DNA from: Bacillota bacterium
GTDB lineage: Bacteria; Bacillota; UBA994; UBA5500
DNA: 39,370 nt
Direction of reading: 5' to 3'
Assembly (NCBI GenBank): GCA_023436245.1
Contig: JAEZJZ010000079.1
Span: forward strand, 1 to 39,370
Shown: piece by piece, positions 23,513-31,484 of the stretch
How the letters are laid out: each line of letters begins with the position of its first letter
How positions within the stretch are numbered: the stretch's first letter is position 1
Program-made: the position numbers and the translations under genes
The notes under the pieces: generated by a model
Told to the model about the DNA's origin: nothing
Seen by the model: only the letters and a program-made list of their open reading frames with translations
The model's database searches: none

Positions 23513-24829
23513 TCATCTCTGCTTGCCCGGGGAGGCGGCCACGGGGTCCTCCTGTTCATCCGGCGGAGCAGACTCTGCCTGCGCATCTTCGTCGTCAATA
23601 TCGACGTTGGCCCAAACAGGCATTTCCGGCCAAAGAAAGCGCCAAGCCTTCAACAGAAAAGCCGACTCACCTGCATACCAAGGATAGGTTGCACCCTGGC
23701 TAGGGGCAAATACTTGCTGGTTGACGTTATCCAAATACGCCACAGCCCGCTCCTTATCCTGCATGGTGGCCGCAACCAAGGCGAGAATCGCCCAAGGAAA
23801 ACGATCGTCGAACTCGCCGGCCACCCAATTCGGGTATTTCTGGTTGAGGTAGCCATAAAGAGTCTGGGCACGCTCACCATCGGGCGGCACCACCCCAAAG
23901 ACGATGGGGAAAAGCTGTGCCACGGTATCTGGGTACCAACGCTCGCGCGGCTGCCGCGCCCACCAGCGACCGTAGAGAGCCCAGGCATAAGCCTGTCCTT
24001 CTGGAATCCACAACCGCCTCTCTATTCCAGCTGCCACCTGCTCGGCAGCAACCTGATACCGCTCGGCCAAAACCACCTGCCCCAACTGCCGCATCAGCTC
24101 TGCGCCGTCCAACAGTCCCCGATAGTTCTCGGCGTTGTCCATCAGGAACTTGACATAATAGCGCGGTTTGGCCCACATCAGCCCATCTTTGTCCTGCAAT
24201 GCCAGCAGCACATCTGCCACTGCCTGCAGCTCAGCCTGTCGCTGTCTGGCAAAGCTGAGGTCCCCACTGGCAGCACCATATGCGGCGACCAGGCTGAGGA
24301 AGGTGGCGGCATAGCTGTCGGCGGAATCATAGTCCTCTGTCGCGACCCAGGTATCCCCTTGGCGGACATAGTCGTAGATGGTTCCCTTCAGCCCGAATCG
24401 GTCCCGCTCGTTGATATGCGTGACATACCACTCCAGGTACTGCCTGACAGCCACCCTGCCGTCGCGGAAACTGAGCATGGCCAGAGCCGCCATGTTCGAA
24501 AAGTAGGGGATGACTTGTTGTTGTGACGGGGTTTGGGCGATCGCCCCACTGGCGTCCTGCAGGCTGAGCAGGTACTTGCGTTGTTCCCTGGGCAGGTTAG
24601 CTAAGCTAGGCAAGGCGGGAAGCCCTCCTTCCCCGACTGCGTCCAAAGCTGCTGGGCCGGCGTTGCTCGCAGAAGCGGCAAACAGTTCTGCGTGCCCGAC
24701 CGTCCTATGCACAGCTTGTGCTGCATTTGGCTGGTCATACCCGATTTGGTCTAGAGGATTCACCGGTGCGGCGCCGAGCCATCCGGTGAGCATGGAAATG
24801 AGTGCTATAGAAGCCAACGTGCGTCGCAT
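23513..24829 (-). CDS. Secreted alpha-helical-barrel (six-hairpin-like) protein
   Basis: A 438-aa protein. ATG 24829, preceded by GGGGGGAT, gives a classic signal peptide (MRRTLASIALISMLTGWLGA then APVNP). The mature part has repeated Trp/Tyr/Asp-rich helix pairs: NMAALAMLSFRDGRVAVRQY, YDSADSYAATFLSLVAAYGA, YAWALYGRWWARQPRERWYP, FDDRFPWAILALVAATMQD and ATYPWYAGESAFLLKAWRFL. This is the look of six-hairpin (alpha/alpha) glycosidases and related lyases, but I cannot pick out a catalytic acid pair. The C-terminus is a short acidic, low-complexity tail (VDIDDEDAQAESAPPDEQED). It may act on a surface or external polysaccharide. It is transcribed divergently from an AraC-type regulator. Confidence 0.7.
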   Translation of the reverse strand: MRRTLASIALISMLTGWLGAAPVNPLDQIGYDQPNAAQAVHRTVGHAELFAASASNAGPAALDAVGEGGLPALPSLANLPREQRKYLLSLQDASGAIAQTPSQQQVIPYFSNMAALAMLSFRDGRVAVRQYLEWYVTHINERDRFGLKGTIYDYVRQGDTWVATEDYDSADSYAATFLSLVAAYGAASGDLSFARQRQAELQAVADVLLALQDKDGLMWAKPRYYVKFLMDNAENYRGLLDGAELMRQLGQVVLAERYQVAAEQVAAGIERRLWIPEGQAYAWALYGRWWARQPRERWYPDTVAQLFPIVFGVVPPDGERAQTLYGYLNQKYPNWVAGEFDDRFPWAILALVAATMQDKERAVAYLDNVNQQVFAPSQGATYPWYAGESAFLLKAWRFLWPEMPVWANVDIDDEDAQAESAPPDEQEDPVAASPGKQR

Positions 24830-24893
24830 CGAGATCCCCCCCTTTAACAAGATCATACGACAATTACGGCGGAGCCTCTAGCGGTAAATCGGA

Positions 24894-24989
24894 CCAACCC
24901 ATTTGTGTGCACCGTCTCGCAGCTCGGACAACGGATAGATATGGCAAACCTCTGGCCTTGGGGCCATTGCCGAAGGTAGAATGGGTTGG
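24894..24989. promoter_or_regulatory. Inverted repeat in the divergent secreted-protein/AraC promoter region
   Basis: CCAACCCATT (24894-24903) and AATGGGTTGG (24980-24989) are perfect 10-bp complements 76 bases apart in the 268-base gap between divergent genes. The spacing would suit looping between two half-sites. The second arm overlaps a TAGAAT box (24977-24982) that may be a -10 element for the regulator. Confidence 0.4.
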
Positions 24990-25097
24990 AGTGATGCTGC
25001 GCAATCTTCGCTGAAATGCGGGATACCGCAACAGAAACGGCAAGAAACATCAAGAAACCCTACGGCTCAACCCGATAGAATAGAGGTGTCAGAGGAA

Positions 25098-25979
25098 ATG
25101 GGCCATCGCAACAACATGCAACGAGTACTGGACTACATCGAGACGCGCCTAAAGGAAGTGATCACTCTGGATGAGTTGGCGGGACTAGCTCACCTTTCCC
25201 GCTTTCACTTCCACAGGGTCTTTCAATCCACTGTCGGGCTACCAGTAATGGAGTACATTCGTGTTCGTCGGTTGACTAACGCCGGCCGGGCGCTAAGGAC
25301 GTCCAAAGAGCGGATACTGGACATCGCCTTGACCTACCAGTTCCAGAGTCACGAGACCTTCTGCAGGGCCTTCCGCAAGGAGTTCGGGGTCTCTCCTCGT
25401 GAATGCCGCCGATCAAAGCTGGGTTTTCCGTTTCGGGACAACGTCACGCTCCTGCCGCAGGCCGTGGATTGGCCACTTCGGGAGCCCCGGCTGATCACGC
25501 GAGCAGCTTCTCTGCTTGTGGGCATGGAGGTCAGCACCACTAGGCGCGATAACCACAGCGCCTTGATTGTTCCGCGACTCTGGACAGATTTCCTGCGCCG
25601 ACAAAGCGAAGTCCAGCAGCCGGTTAGTCCGAGTGTGTGTTATGGCCTCTGCAAGGCTGAGTCGGTGGAATCGGTAGACTTCACCTATCTGGCCGGCATG
25701 GAGGTACATTGCACCAAGGATGTACCGCGCGGAATGACCGTGCGGCTGGTGCCGGCTACTGATTATCTGGTTTTCACGCATCACGGTACGCTGAATACCC
25801 TCGGGCGAACCTACGCCGCCATCTATGGCGAGTACTTTTCTCGTGGCGACTATCAGTTTCAACAACCGCTGGAACTGGAGGTCTATGTCGCAGACCGATT
25901 CCGCCCCGATGATCATGATTCCGAGCTGGACATCCTCATTCCGGTGCGTAAATCCACTTTCCTTGACCAGATTACTTAA
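25098..25979 (+). CDS. AraC-family regulator with C-terminal GyrI-like ligand-binding domain
   Basis: A 293-aa transcription factor. Residues 1-110 hold the two helix-turn-helices of AraC/XylS proteins: VITLDELAGLAHLSRFHFHR followed by VFQSTVG, then RILDIALTYQFQSHETFCRA followed by FRKEFGVSPRECRR. Residues ~130-293 look like a GyrI/SOUL-type effector domain (LITRAASLLVGMEVSTTR, CYGLCKAE, YLAGMEV, ATDYLVFTHHGTL, ELEVYVADRF, ELDILIPV). This is the Rob/TetD-like architecture, linked to sensing of xenobiotics. ATG 25098 follows AGAGGTG; an in-frame GTG at 25086 is less likely. The VOC gene begins three bases after the stop, so the pair may form a detoxification unit. The divergent gene could be a target. 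Confidence 0.88.
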   Translation: MGHRNNMQRVLDYIETRLKEVITLDELAGLAHLSRFHFHRVFQSTVGLPVMEYIRVRRLTNAGRALRTSKERILDIALTYQFQSHETFCRAFRKEFGVSPRECRRSKLGFPFRDNVTLLPQAVDWPLREPRLITRAASLLVGMEVSTTRRDNHSALIVPRLWTDFLRRQSEVQQPVSPSVCYGLCKAESVESVDFTYLAGMEVHCTKDVPRGMTVRLVPATDYLVFTHHGTLNTLGRTYAAIYGEYFSRGDYQFQQPLELEVYVADRFRPDDHDSELDILIPVRKSTFLDQIT

Positions 25980-25982
25980 GGG

Positions 25983-26477
25983 GTGATTGAACTGCGCTAC
26001 TCAAGTACAGTCCTGTTCGTCGCAGACATCCAGCGTTCCACCGCCTTCTATACCAAGCACTTTAGTCAGGTAATCGCTAATGACTTTGGTCCTTGCGTGG
26101 GCTTCACGTCCGGCCTGGCTCTTTGGCAGACAGACCATGCCGCCAAGGTGACGAACACTAGCGTCGGATCAGACTTGGTCAGCCAGCGCGGTGGCGCGGA
26201 ACTGGAGTTTCAGACGGTGGATATTTCCGCAGCCGTCGCCGGACTGAAGGCAGCCGGAGTGCGGCTGCTGCACGATGTCATTACCCAGCCGTGGCAGCAG
26301 CAGGCTTTTCGCTGCTTTGACCCGGACGGACACCTAATTGAGGTAGGCGAAGATCTGGCGGCCACCGCCCAGCGCCTGCAGAGCTCAGGACACGACGTCG
26401 AGTGGATTGCCCAAGCATTCAGCATGCCACCGAAACTGGTACAGGCGTTGTTGGTGACGCCTCTCGCCAAGGAATAA
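25983..26477 (+). CDS. VOC-superfamily (glyoxalase/bleomycin-resistance-like) protein
   Basis: A 164-aa vicinal-oxygen-chelate protein. The beta-alpha-beta-beta-beta pattern starts with YSSTVLFVADIQRSTAFYTK and repeats in GGAELEFQTVDISAAVAGLK; the terminal FDPDGHLIEVGE holds the usual metal-binding Glu. The first-strand His of the canonical metal site is not evident (STVLFV), so it may bind a ligand rather than catalyse. A ~40-residue C-terminal helical addition (DLAATAQRLQSSGHDVEWIA then QAFSMPPKLVQALL) is less common. GTG 25983 lies three bases after the AraC stop; the ribosome site AAGGGGTG overlaps it, so a slightly later start is possible. Likely co-regulated with the AraC gene. Confidence 0.82.
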   Translation: MIELRYSSTVLFVADIQRSTAFYTKHFSQVIANDFGPCVGFTSGLALWQTDHAAKVTNTSVGSDLVSQRGGAELEFQTVDISAAVAGLKAAGVRLLHDVITQPWQQQAFRCFDPDGHLIEVGEDLAATAQRLQSSGHDVEWIAQAFSMPPKLVQALLVTPLAKE

Positions 26478-26480
26478 AAT

Positions 26481-26529
26481 AGGGGCCAGCAGCTGGCGAG
26501 CTCTAGTGAGTTCCCAACTGTTGGCCCCT
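26481..26529. terminator. Terminator between convergent VOC and metallo-hydrolase genes
   Basis: AGGGGCCA (26481-26488) faces TGGCCCCT (26522-26529), with further pairing inside (CAGCTGG-like against CCAACTG). A+T-rich flanks (AATAAAAT before, TTCC after) allow use on the minus strand mainly. Confidence 0.65.
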
Positions 26530-26581
26530 TCCATCGCCAGACATATCTCCCCATGACGTCCTTGCGGTTGTCATGGAACAA

Positions 26582-27292
26582 TCAGACCAATGCCAATTGT
26601 ACAGCCCGTTGCAGCATCGGCTGCCACTGATCCCGCACTTCGTGCTTGGCACAGAGCGCGTGAAGGATCTGTTCTTCAGTTTGGCCCAATTTGGCGGCTT
26701 GTCGCACTTCGTCCCGAAAGCTAACCAGAAACTGCTTCTGCGCGACGATGATTTCCTTGCCTCCGACCGGCCCGTGTCCCGGCACGACCGTTTCCACATC
26801 CCATGAAAGTAGCTGATCAAGGTTGTCAATCCAAAGCCGAAAATCTGCCTGTCCCATCCAGGGCATCCTGCCGTTGAAGATCAGGTCACCGGTGAAGAGC
26901 AGCTTGCGCTCCGGCAGATAGAGCACGGATACGCCTGGGCAATGACCTCCCATCAGCTGCATGATCAGCGGTTCTCCGATGAAAAGCTCCAACCGCTCAC
27001 TGAAGACCACGTTGGGTATGCCAGCGTTCAGCATCTTCTGAATGGCCTGCTTAGCTAGCCCGGAGCTGATGATTGGGCAGTGAAAGAACCCATTCCCCTG
27101 CAAATGATCTCCGTGCTCATGCGTGCAGAAGACGAACGCTACTTCACCCATCTCAGCCACGCGCTTGGCGAAGTTCTCGCCATCGCCAGGAGTGCCGCCG
27201 GTGTCAATTACCGCGAACTTGCCGTTCTTGAGCGGCAGTGCCGTGGCATTAACCATGCCTAGTTCACCAATGTCGACCCACATCTCTCGCAT
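26582..27292 (-). CDS. MBL-fold metallo-hydrolase
   Basis: A 236-aa metallo-beta-lactamase-fold protein. The zinc motif HEHGDHL (HxHxDH) follows VAFVFCT, then come GGHCPGVSVLYLPERKLL with the third-site His, FTGDLIF with the bridging Asp, and VVPGHGPVGGK with the last His. Such proteins hydrolyse thioesters, lactones or similar; the exact substrate is not evident. The start is ATG 27292, five bases after AAGGGGGGAG, and the resulting N-terminus (MREMWVDIGELGMVNATAL) is normal for the fold. The frame remains open to 27445, but the upstream segment is not family-like. It ends at a shared terminator facing the VOC gene. Confidence 0.85.
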   Translation of the reverse strand: MREMWVDIGELGMVNATALPLKNGKFAVIDTGGTPGDGENFAKRVAEMGEVAFVFCTHEHGDHLQGNGFFHCPIISSGLAKQAIQKMLNAGIPNVVFSERLELFIGEPLIMQLMGGHCPGVSVLYLPERKLLFTGDLIFNGRMPWMGQADFRLWIDNLDQLLSWDVETVVPGHGPVGGKEIIVAQKQFLVSFRDEVRQAAKLGQTEEQILHALCAKHEVRDQWQPMLQRAVQLALV

Positions 27293-27473
27293 GTAGACTC
27301 CCCCCTTGATTTCCTCAACAACAAGTATTTCCACGCCGGCATAGCCTTTTCCTGCCATCTGACTAACCCACCCCTCGAGAATCGCGAGGGTTGCGTAAGC
27401 GTGGCCGTTGTTCTGCCCTCTCCTTGCGTCGATAGTGTGTGTCAAAAAGGTCCGTCCCTAATGCTTCAAGCAG

Positions 27474-27512
27474 GCAACAGCCACACAAGGCGGCTGCCCG
27501 TGTGGCTGTTGC
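27474..27512 (-). terminator. Strong hairpin after the coat-protein genes
   Basis: GCAACAGCCACAC (27474-27486) pairs perfectly with GTGTGGCTGTTGC (27500-27512) across a 13-base loop. It lies 17 bases after the stop at 27529. The minus-strand T-run is poor, so it may act as an RNA end-stabilising hairpin as well as a terminator. Confidence 0.65.
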
Positions 27513-27528
27513 TCTGCTCAAATCCTGC

Positions 27529-27795
27529 CTACTTGTTCGACTGGTATTTCTGCAGCGCTTTGCTGATTTGCTGCTGCTTAGCCTGTTCGGTTTCATACCA
27601 GCCTTTCTGGGCTACCGCATTGAACATGGCTGACTGCAGTTCGTGTTCCTCCATCAGAATGCTGAGCATGTCGCTGCGCAATCCGTTGTTGCCGGCGACC
27701 TCGTTGGATGCGAGATTGTAAGTGCTGGTCAGTTCCTTCTGGCTAGCGAGAGCATCCTTCAATATGACCTCATCGGTCAAGTTGACCTTTGGCAT
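27529..27795 (-). CDS. Spore coat protein, CotF-like
   Basis: An 88-aa helical protein. ATG 27795 is preceded by a long G-rich ribosome site (GGGGAGGGGGGAG on the minus strand). The sequence LTDEVILKDALASQKELTST, YNLASNEVAGNNGLRSDMLS and ILMEEHELQSAMFNAVAQKG followed by WYETEQAKQQQISKALQKY matches the CotF-type coat family, including the terminal Gly-Trp-Tyr and the Ala/Gln-rich helix. In Bacillus and Clostridium such proteins are coat components made in the mother cell. It is the second gene of a pair with another small coat-like protein 16 bases upstream. Expected control is by sigma-E or sigma-K, but I could not identify boxes. Confidence 0.85.
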   Translation of the reverse strand: MPKVNLTDEVILKDALASQKELTSTYNLASNEVAGNNGLRSDMLSILMEEHELQSAMFNAVAQKGWYETEQAKQQQISKALQKYQSNK

Positions 27796-27811
27796 CGTTC
27801 TCCCCCCTCCC

Positions 27812-28024
27812 CTACTTCTCCACGCCCCGCAGGTGCTTGAGCAACGTCTGATAGTGCTCTTCGTGTTTGCGGGCACCTGCTTCACACAGACGCTGCACCT
27901 CAGAGTCGGTGGCCTGGGCAGCGTAGGCTTGCAGTTTGGCGATGGCTAACTGCTCGTGCGCCAGTTGATCTTCAATCATGGACAATTCTTTGCTGGTAAG
28001 CTCGGGATGATTCATTTCAGGCAA
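27812..28024 (-). CDS. Small ferritin-like/CotF-like coat protein
   Basis: A 70-aa protein of two predicted helices: LTSKELSMIEDQLAHEQLAI then AKLQAYAAQ, and SEVQRLCEAGARKHEEHYQT then LLKHL. The Glu-x-x-His spacing (EDQLAHEQ and RKHEEHY) is ferritin-like and is typical of the short partner that accompanies CotF-type coat proteins in clostridia. The start TTG 28024 is eight bases after GGAGG; an in-frame ATG three codons later is the alternative. Its stop is 16 bases before the next coat gene, so the pair is an operon. Confidence 0.75.
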   Translation of the reverse strand: MPEMNHPELTSKELSMIEDQLAHEQLAIAKLQAYAAQATDSEVQRLCEAGARKHEEHYQTLLKHLRGVEK

Positions 28025-28095
28025 GTCGCACGCCTCCTTGTTGCGAATTTCATTGAGTATTTTGCCCGAAGCCACGATCCTTTAGCCAGAGCAAA

Positions 28096-28119
28096 GGGCC
28101 AGCCCACTAGGGCCGGCCC
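28096..28119 (-). terminator. Terminator of the phzF-like/coaX unit
   Basis: GGGCCAGCCC (28096-28105) and GGGCCGGCCC (28110-28119) pair at nine of ten positions with an ACTA loop, followed on the minus strand by TTTGCTCT. It lies just after the coaX stop at 28126. Confidence 0.75.
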
Positions 28120-28125
28120 GACATA

Positions 28126-28890
28126 TTAGCTATTGAACTGATGCAGCAGTTGCAGTCCCTGGAGAGCCAGGTGAGGTACCACCAACTCCAGCTGCCTGGA
28201 CATCTGCGCAAACTGCGGCGCCAAGTCGCCGGTGGCAATTACCCGGGCGCTGCCCACCTCGCGTTTAATGCGTTGCAGCATTCCCTCGAACATGTCCACG
28301 TGGCCATAGACCAAGCCGGACTGGAGCGCATGCGCAGTGCTTCTACCCACGGCGGCGGGAGGCGCGGTCAACTCCACTCGCGGAATGCGCGCGGTTCTTC
28401 CTACCAAAGCCTCCGCCGCCACAAATAGCCCGGGAGCAATCGCTCCGCCCAAGTACTCGCCCTTGGCTGAGACCACATCGAACACGGTGGCGGTGCCGAA
28501 GTCCACCACAATAGTCGCGCCACCGCCGTAAAGGTGATAGGCCGCTACTGCGTTGGCGATACGGTCGCCGCCCAGATCGGTGGGCGGCTCAAAGCGCACC
28601 TTCAGACGAGTCTTGATCCCAGGACCGACTTCCAGCGAACGATGCCCAAATAGTGCCTGGCAAGACCGCTGCAAAGTCGGCAGCAACTGCGGAGAAGTAG
28701 TGGCAATAATGCTCTCAGTGACGTCTGAGACCGCCAGCCCGTGATGACCGATGGCGGCGCTGAGCAGGAGCACATATTCGTCCACCGTTCTGCCTGCACT
28801 GCTGGCAAAGCGCCAAGTCGCTGCTAGGGCAGACCCGCTAAACAGGCCAAACGCCATTTCCGTGTTTCCAATGTCAACTGCCAGAAGCAT
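28126..28890 (-). CDS. coaX: Type III pantothenate kinase
   Basis: A 254-aa CoaX protein, catalysing ATP-dependent phosphorylation of pantothenate, the first step of coenzyme A synthesis. Landmarks are the phosphate loop DIGNTEMAFGLF at 6-17, the GPGIKTRL region that stands for PGxKTG, GGDRIANAVAA, the phosphate-2 loop DFGTATVFDVV, GGAIAPGL, and GRSTAHALQSGLVYG near the adenosine site. It requires a monovalent cation and is soluble. The KTG Gly is replaced by Arg (KTR), a small deviation. ATG 28890 follows GAGGTGGAG. It starts 18 bases after the PhzF-like gene, with which it probably shares a transcript. Confidence 0.92.
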   Translation of the reverse strand: MLLAVDIGNTEMAFGLFSGSALAATWRFASSAGRTVDEYVLLLSAAIGHHGLAVSDVTESIIATTSPQLLPTLQRSCQALFGHRSLEVGPGIKTRLKVRFEPPTDLGGDRIANAVAAYHLYGGGATIVVDFGTATVFDVVSAKGEYLGGAIAPGLFVAAEALVGRTARIPRVELTAPPAAVGRSTAHALQSGLVYGHVDMFEGMLQRIKREVGSARVIATGDLAPQFAQMSRQLELVVPHLALQGLQLLHQFNS

Positions 28891-28908
28891 GATTCTCCAC
28901 CTCTCTCC

Positions 28909-29760
28909 TCAGACAGATATCTGACCGCGCAGACATGCAGCGCCCCCGATCCAGAGATCACTCGGACTCAAACGAACATGCACCGATCCAGCGCAACCGA
29001 CTGCTTGTCCCTGCTCGCCGATATAGCTAAACTCACCTGCCGGGAAGAATCCAGCCCGCTGCAATATCACTCCCAGATAACCATTGGACGTTCCGGTCAC
29101 GGGATCCTCGTCCACCCCTGCAACCGGCGCAAAATGGCGCAAGTGGGTGGCCGCATCAGCTGCAAGACCGCCCAGTGTATAAGGGACAATGCCACGCAAA
29201 CCGTGGCTGCGGCTGAAGGCAGCAAGGTCAGCGAAGTCTGGGGTGAGCGACAGCAAATGGTCGACGCTGCGTAGCGGCAGAAAAATGCGATTCTGCTGGG
29301 CCGTCAATAGAGGGAGCTCTCGCTGCAAGTCTGACAGTTGCACACCCAACGCCACGAGGGCTGGCCGCAGGTCGAAATCCGGGGCAATGAACTCTGGAGA
29401 GTCCAACTGCATCCAGACAAGAGTGCCGCTTTCGCTGTCCGTCACGCGCACTGCCAACTCACCAGCCTTGGTCACCTGCACTAGCGCGCTGTCTGGTGGC
29501 GCCAATCCCAACTTCGCCAGCAGAAAGAAGCCGCCGACGGTAGCATGCCCACAGATGTTCACTTCAGTTTGCGGCGTGAAGAAGCGGTTATGCCAGCGGG
29601 TTGGCGCGACCTGCTGCATGAAGGCCGTCTCGGATGCGCCAACTTGCGCCGCAATCTGCAGCATCGCTTGCTCATTCAGGCGGTCAGTCGCCGGCATCAC
29701 GCCAGCAAGGTTACCCTTGCCAGGCGTTCTGGAAAATGCATCGACCAAAAACACTTCCAT
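28909..29760 (-). CDS. PhzF-family isomerase-like protein
   Basis: A 283-aa diaminopimelate-epimerase-fold protein of the PhzF family. The opening VFLVDAFSRTPGKGNLAGVM is diagnostic, QVGASETAFM holds the catalytic Glu, FFTPQTEVNICGHATVGGFF is the first Gly-rich signature, and VDEDPVTGTSNGYLGVIL the second. GHATVGG and DPVTGTSNG are the paired active-site loops. PhzF itself isomerises trans-2,3-dihydro-3-hydroxyanthranilate in phenazine synthesis, but most homologues in non-phenazine bacteria have unknown substrates, and no phenazine genes are seen here. ATG 29760 follows AGGAAGGTGA. It is the first gene of a unit with coaX. Confidence 0.88.
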   Translation of the reverse strand: MEVFLVDAFSRTPGKGNLAGVMPATDRLNEQAMLQIAAQVGASETAFMQQVAPTRWHNRFFTPQTEVNICGHATVGGFFLLAKLGLAPPDSALVQVTKAGELAVRVTDSESGTLVWMQLDSPEFIAPDFDLRPALVALGVQLSDLQRELPLLTAQQNRIFLPLRSVDHLLSLTPDFADLAAFSRSHGLRGIVPYTLGGLAADAATHLRHFAPVAGVDEDPVTGTSNGYLGVILQRAGFFPAGEFSYIGEQGQAVGCAGSVHVRLSPSDLWIGGAACLRGQISV

Positions 29761-29874
29761 CGGATCACCTTCCTATTTGTTAATGTATCACACTTATCTG
29801 GCTGCGGGGACCGCCAGGCTGCACATTGCAGGAATCGCTGGCAGTTGCCCTCTCTAGGCTGGCTCAGCTTGCCC

Positions 29875-29904
29875 TTGACGATCATCCATCGGACGTAATA
29901 TAAT
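29875..29904 (+). promoter_or_regulatory. Promoter of the tRNA-Trp gene
   Basis: TTGACG (29875-29880) and a perfect TATAAT (29899-29904) are 18 bases apart. The predicted start falls a few bases before the tRNA at 29918. This is a strong, stable-RNA-type promoter. Confidence 0.85.
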
Positions 29905-29917
29905 AGTCCATGCACGT

Positions 29918-29993
29918 AGGGGTGTAGCTCAACTGGTAGAGTAGCGGTCTCCAAAACCGTTGGTTGCGGGTTCGATTCCTGCCGCCCCTGCCA
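29918..29993 (+). tRNA. trnW: tRNA-Trp (anticodon CCA), CCA end encoded
   Basis: The 76-base sequence folds as a cloverleaf. The acceptor stem pairs AGGGGTG with CGCCCCT, the D arm is GCTC...GAGT, and the anticodon stem GCGGT/ACCGT encloses the loop CTCCAAA with anticodon CCA. The T arm is GCGGG-TTCGATT-CCTGC. The 3' CCA is encoded at 29991-29993. Position 73 is G, the discriminator normal for bacterial tRNA-Trp. It is a single transcription unit with its own promoter and terminator. Confidence 0.97.
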
Positions 29994-30006
29994 TTCATGC
30001 GAATCA

Positions 30007-30036
30007 CGTCACAGATTTTGGTCTGTGGCGTTTTTT
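30007..30036 (+). terminator. Rho-independent terminator of tRNA-Trp
   Basis: CGTCACAGA (30007-30015) pairs with TCTGTGGCG (30022-30030) with one G-T pair, followed by TTTTTT (30031-30036). Confidence 0.9.
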
Positions 30037-30063
30037 GTTGCCGAAAACCGTGTGCAACAATAA

Positions 30064-30081
30064 GAGCGCCTTGCGGCGCTC
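30064..30081 (-). terminator. Terminator of the MATE transporter gene
   Basis: GAGCGCC and GGCGCTC form a perfect 7-bp stem with a 4-base loop, followed on the minus strand by TTATTGTT. It lies six bases after the MATE stop codon. Confidence 0.75.
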
Positions 30082-30086
30082 CTTGA

Positions 30087-31463
30087 TCACACACGGAGAT
30101 GCTTCCACTTGCCTCGCCTGACGACATATGTCATCAGTATGGCGCGCACTATCCAATCCACCAGCACTGCTGCAAAGGCGCTCCAGAGGCCGAGCTCGAG
30201 CACGACCACAAACAGATAGGATAGACCGAGGCGCAGGAACACATTGCCCAAAACGCCACTCTGCAACACAACTTTAGTGTCACCAGCGCCACGCAGAATC
30301 CCGCTCAGGGTATTGGCGATCGCCTGCGGGAGTTGCGTCACACCGATGACGCGCAAGAGGTCCTTAGCCGGTTCAATCGGCTCGGGATCAGCTGTATAGA
30401 TGCGCACAAAGGGGCCAGGAATGAGCAGAAACAGCAAGCCCATGATGCCCATGAAGTATGAACTGAGACGCACCGCCTCCCACCCATTCTCCTCTGCTTC
30501 AGCCGGTTTCTTGGCGCCCAGGCGTTGCCCGACCAAGGTGGAAGCCGCGACAGAGAATCCAATGCTTGGCATGAATGAAAGCTGCTCCACATTGCTGCCG
30601 AGGGTGGATATGGCAACAGCGGTCGTGCCCAATGTGGCCAGGATCTTCAGATGCAGCATCATGGACAGACTCTGCACAAAACGCTCAATCGCCGCGGGAA
30701 TGCCGATGCGGAATAGCCGGCCGATCATCTGCCAATCGAGGCGCATGAACCCGCGCCAGTCCAGATGCAGACCACCTCTCCCCTGAACCAGAGCCACGGC
30801 CATGATCACTGCGGCCACTACCCGGGAAAGGCTGGTGGCCACGGCCGCTCCCAGCACACCCATCGCCGGAAAACCGAATTTGCCAAAGATCAGAGCGTAG
30901 TTGAAGACCACGTTGACCACGTTGGAAATCATGCCGGCATAGAAGGGCGTTCTAGTATCACCAGCAGCGCGCAAGGATGAAGTCATGATCGTTGCCAGCA
31001 TCAGAAAGAAGAGTCCCGGGCTGAAGCCCAGCAGATAGCTGGTGCCAAGACCGACAACGTCGCCCTCGGCGCCCATGAACAGCGTGATCTGCCGGGCGAA
31101 GAACCAACCGAACGCGGCCAAGGCCAGCGCCAGGACCGAAGTTGTCAGCAGTGACTGTTCAGCTGCCAGCGCAGCGTTCTGTTTCTCGCCAGCCCCAATG
31201 AAGCGGGCAACGATGGCCGTCGTGGCTACACCCAATCCCAGGAAGATGGCTTGCCCCACAAACAGAGGCCGGAAGCTGAGGCCCACAGCGGCAATGGCGG
31301 ATTGCCCTAACCTGCCAACCATGGCCATGTCCACAATCTGGGCGAGAGTCTGCAGGAACATTTCGGCCATCACCGGCCAAGCCAGGATCAGGATCAGCCG
31401 GCTCAGCCCTTTGTCCAGGATGAGTCGGCGCTGCGCTCGTTTGACTACCACTTGCTCAGTCAA
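30087..31463 (-). CDS. MATE-family multidrug efflux transporter
   Basis: A 458-aa protein with about twelve membrane helices in two homologous halves. The first half opens with LILILAWPVMAEMFLQTLAQ and VDMAMVGRLGQSAIAAVGLS, the classic MATE signature; the second half repeats it with FRIGIPAAIERFVQSLSMML. LRAAGDTRTPFYAGM and LRGAGDTKVVLQSGV are the paired conserved loops. It exports cationic compounds using a Na+ or H+ gradient. The start is TTG 31463, six bases after GGAGGT; an upstream GTG lies before the ribosome site. A basic N-terminus (KRAQRRL) is cytosolic. Alone in its unit; the next gene upstream is proC, separated by a 200-base region of repeats. Confidence 0.9.
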   Translation of the reverse strand: MTEQVVVKRAQRRLILDKGLSRLILILAWPVMAEMFLQTLAQIVDMAMVGRLGQSAIAAVGLSFRPLFVGQAIFLGLGVATTAIVARFIGAGEKQNAALAAEQSLLTTSVLALALAAFGWFFARQITLFMGAEGDVVGLGTSYLLGFSPGLFFLMLATIMTSSLRAAGDTRTPFYAGMISNVVNVVFNYALIFGKFGFPAMGVLGAAVATSLSRVVAAVIMAVALVQGRGGLHLDWRGFMRLDWQMIGRLFRIGIPAAIERFVQSLSMMLHLKILATLGTTAVAISTLGSNVEQLSFMPSIGFSVAASTLVGQRLGAKKPAEAEENGWEAVRLSSYFMGIMGLLFLLIPGPFVRIYTADPEPIEPAKDLLRVIGVTQLPQAIANTLSGILRGAGDTKVVLQSGVLGNVFLRLGLSYLFVVVLELGLWSAFAAVLVDWIVRAILMTYVVRRGKWKHLRV

Positions 31464-31484
31464 ATCACTACCTCCACTCCGGTG

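Noticed and set aside
23453..24526. Long forward frame of 357 codons
   Set aside because: Antisense to the secreted protein gene, which has a signal peptide and good ribosome site.
28909..29760. PhzF considered as evidence for phenazine synthesis
   Set aside because: No other phenazine genes are visible and PhzF-family proteins are widespread without them.
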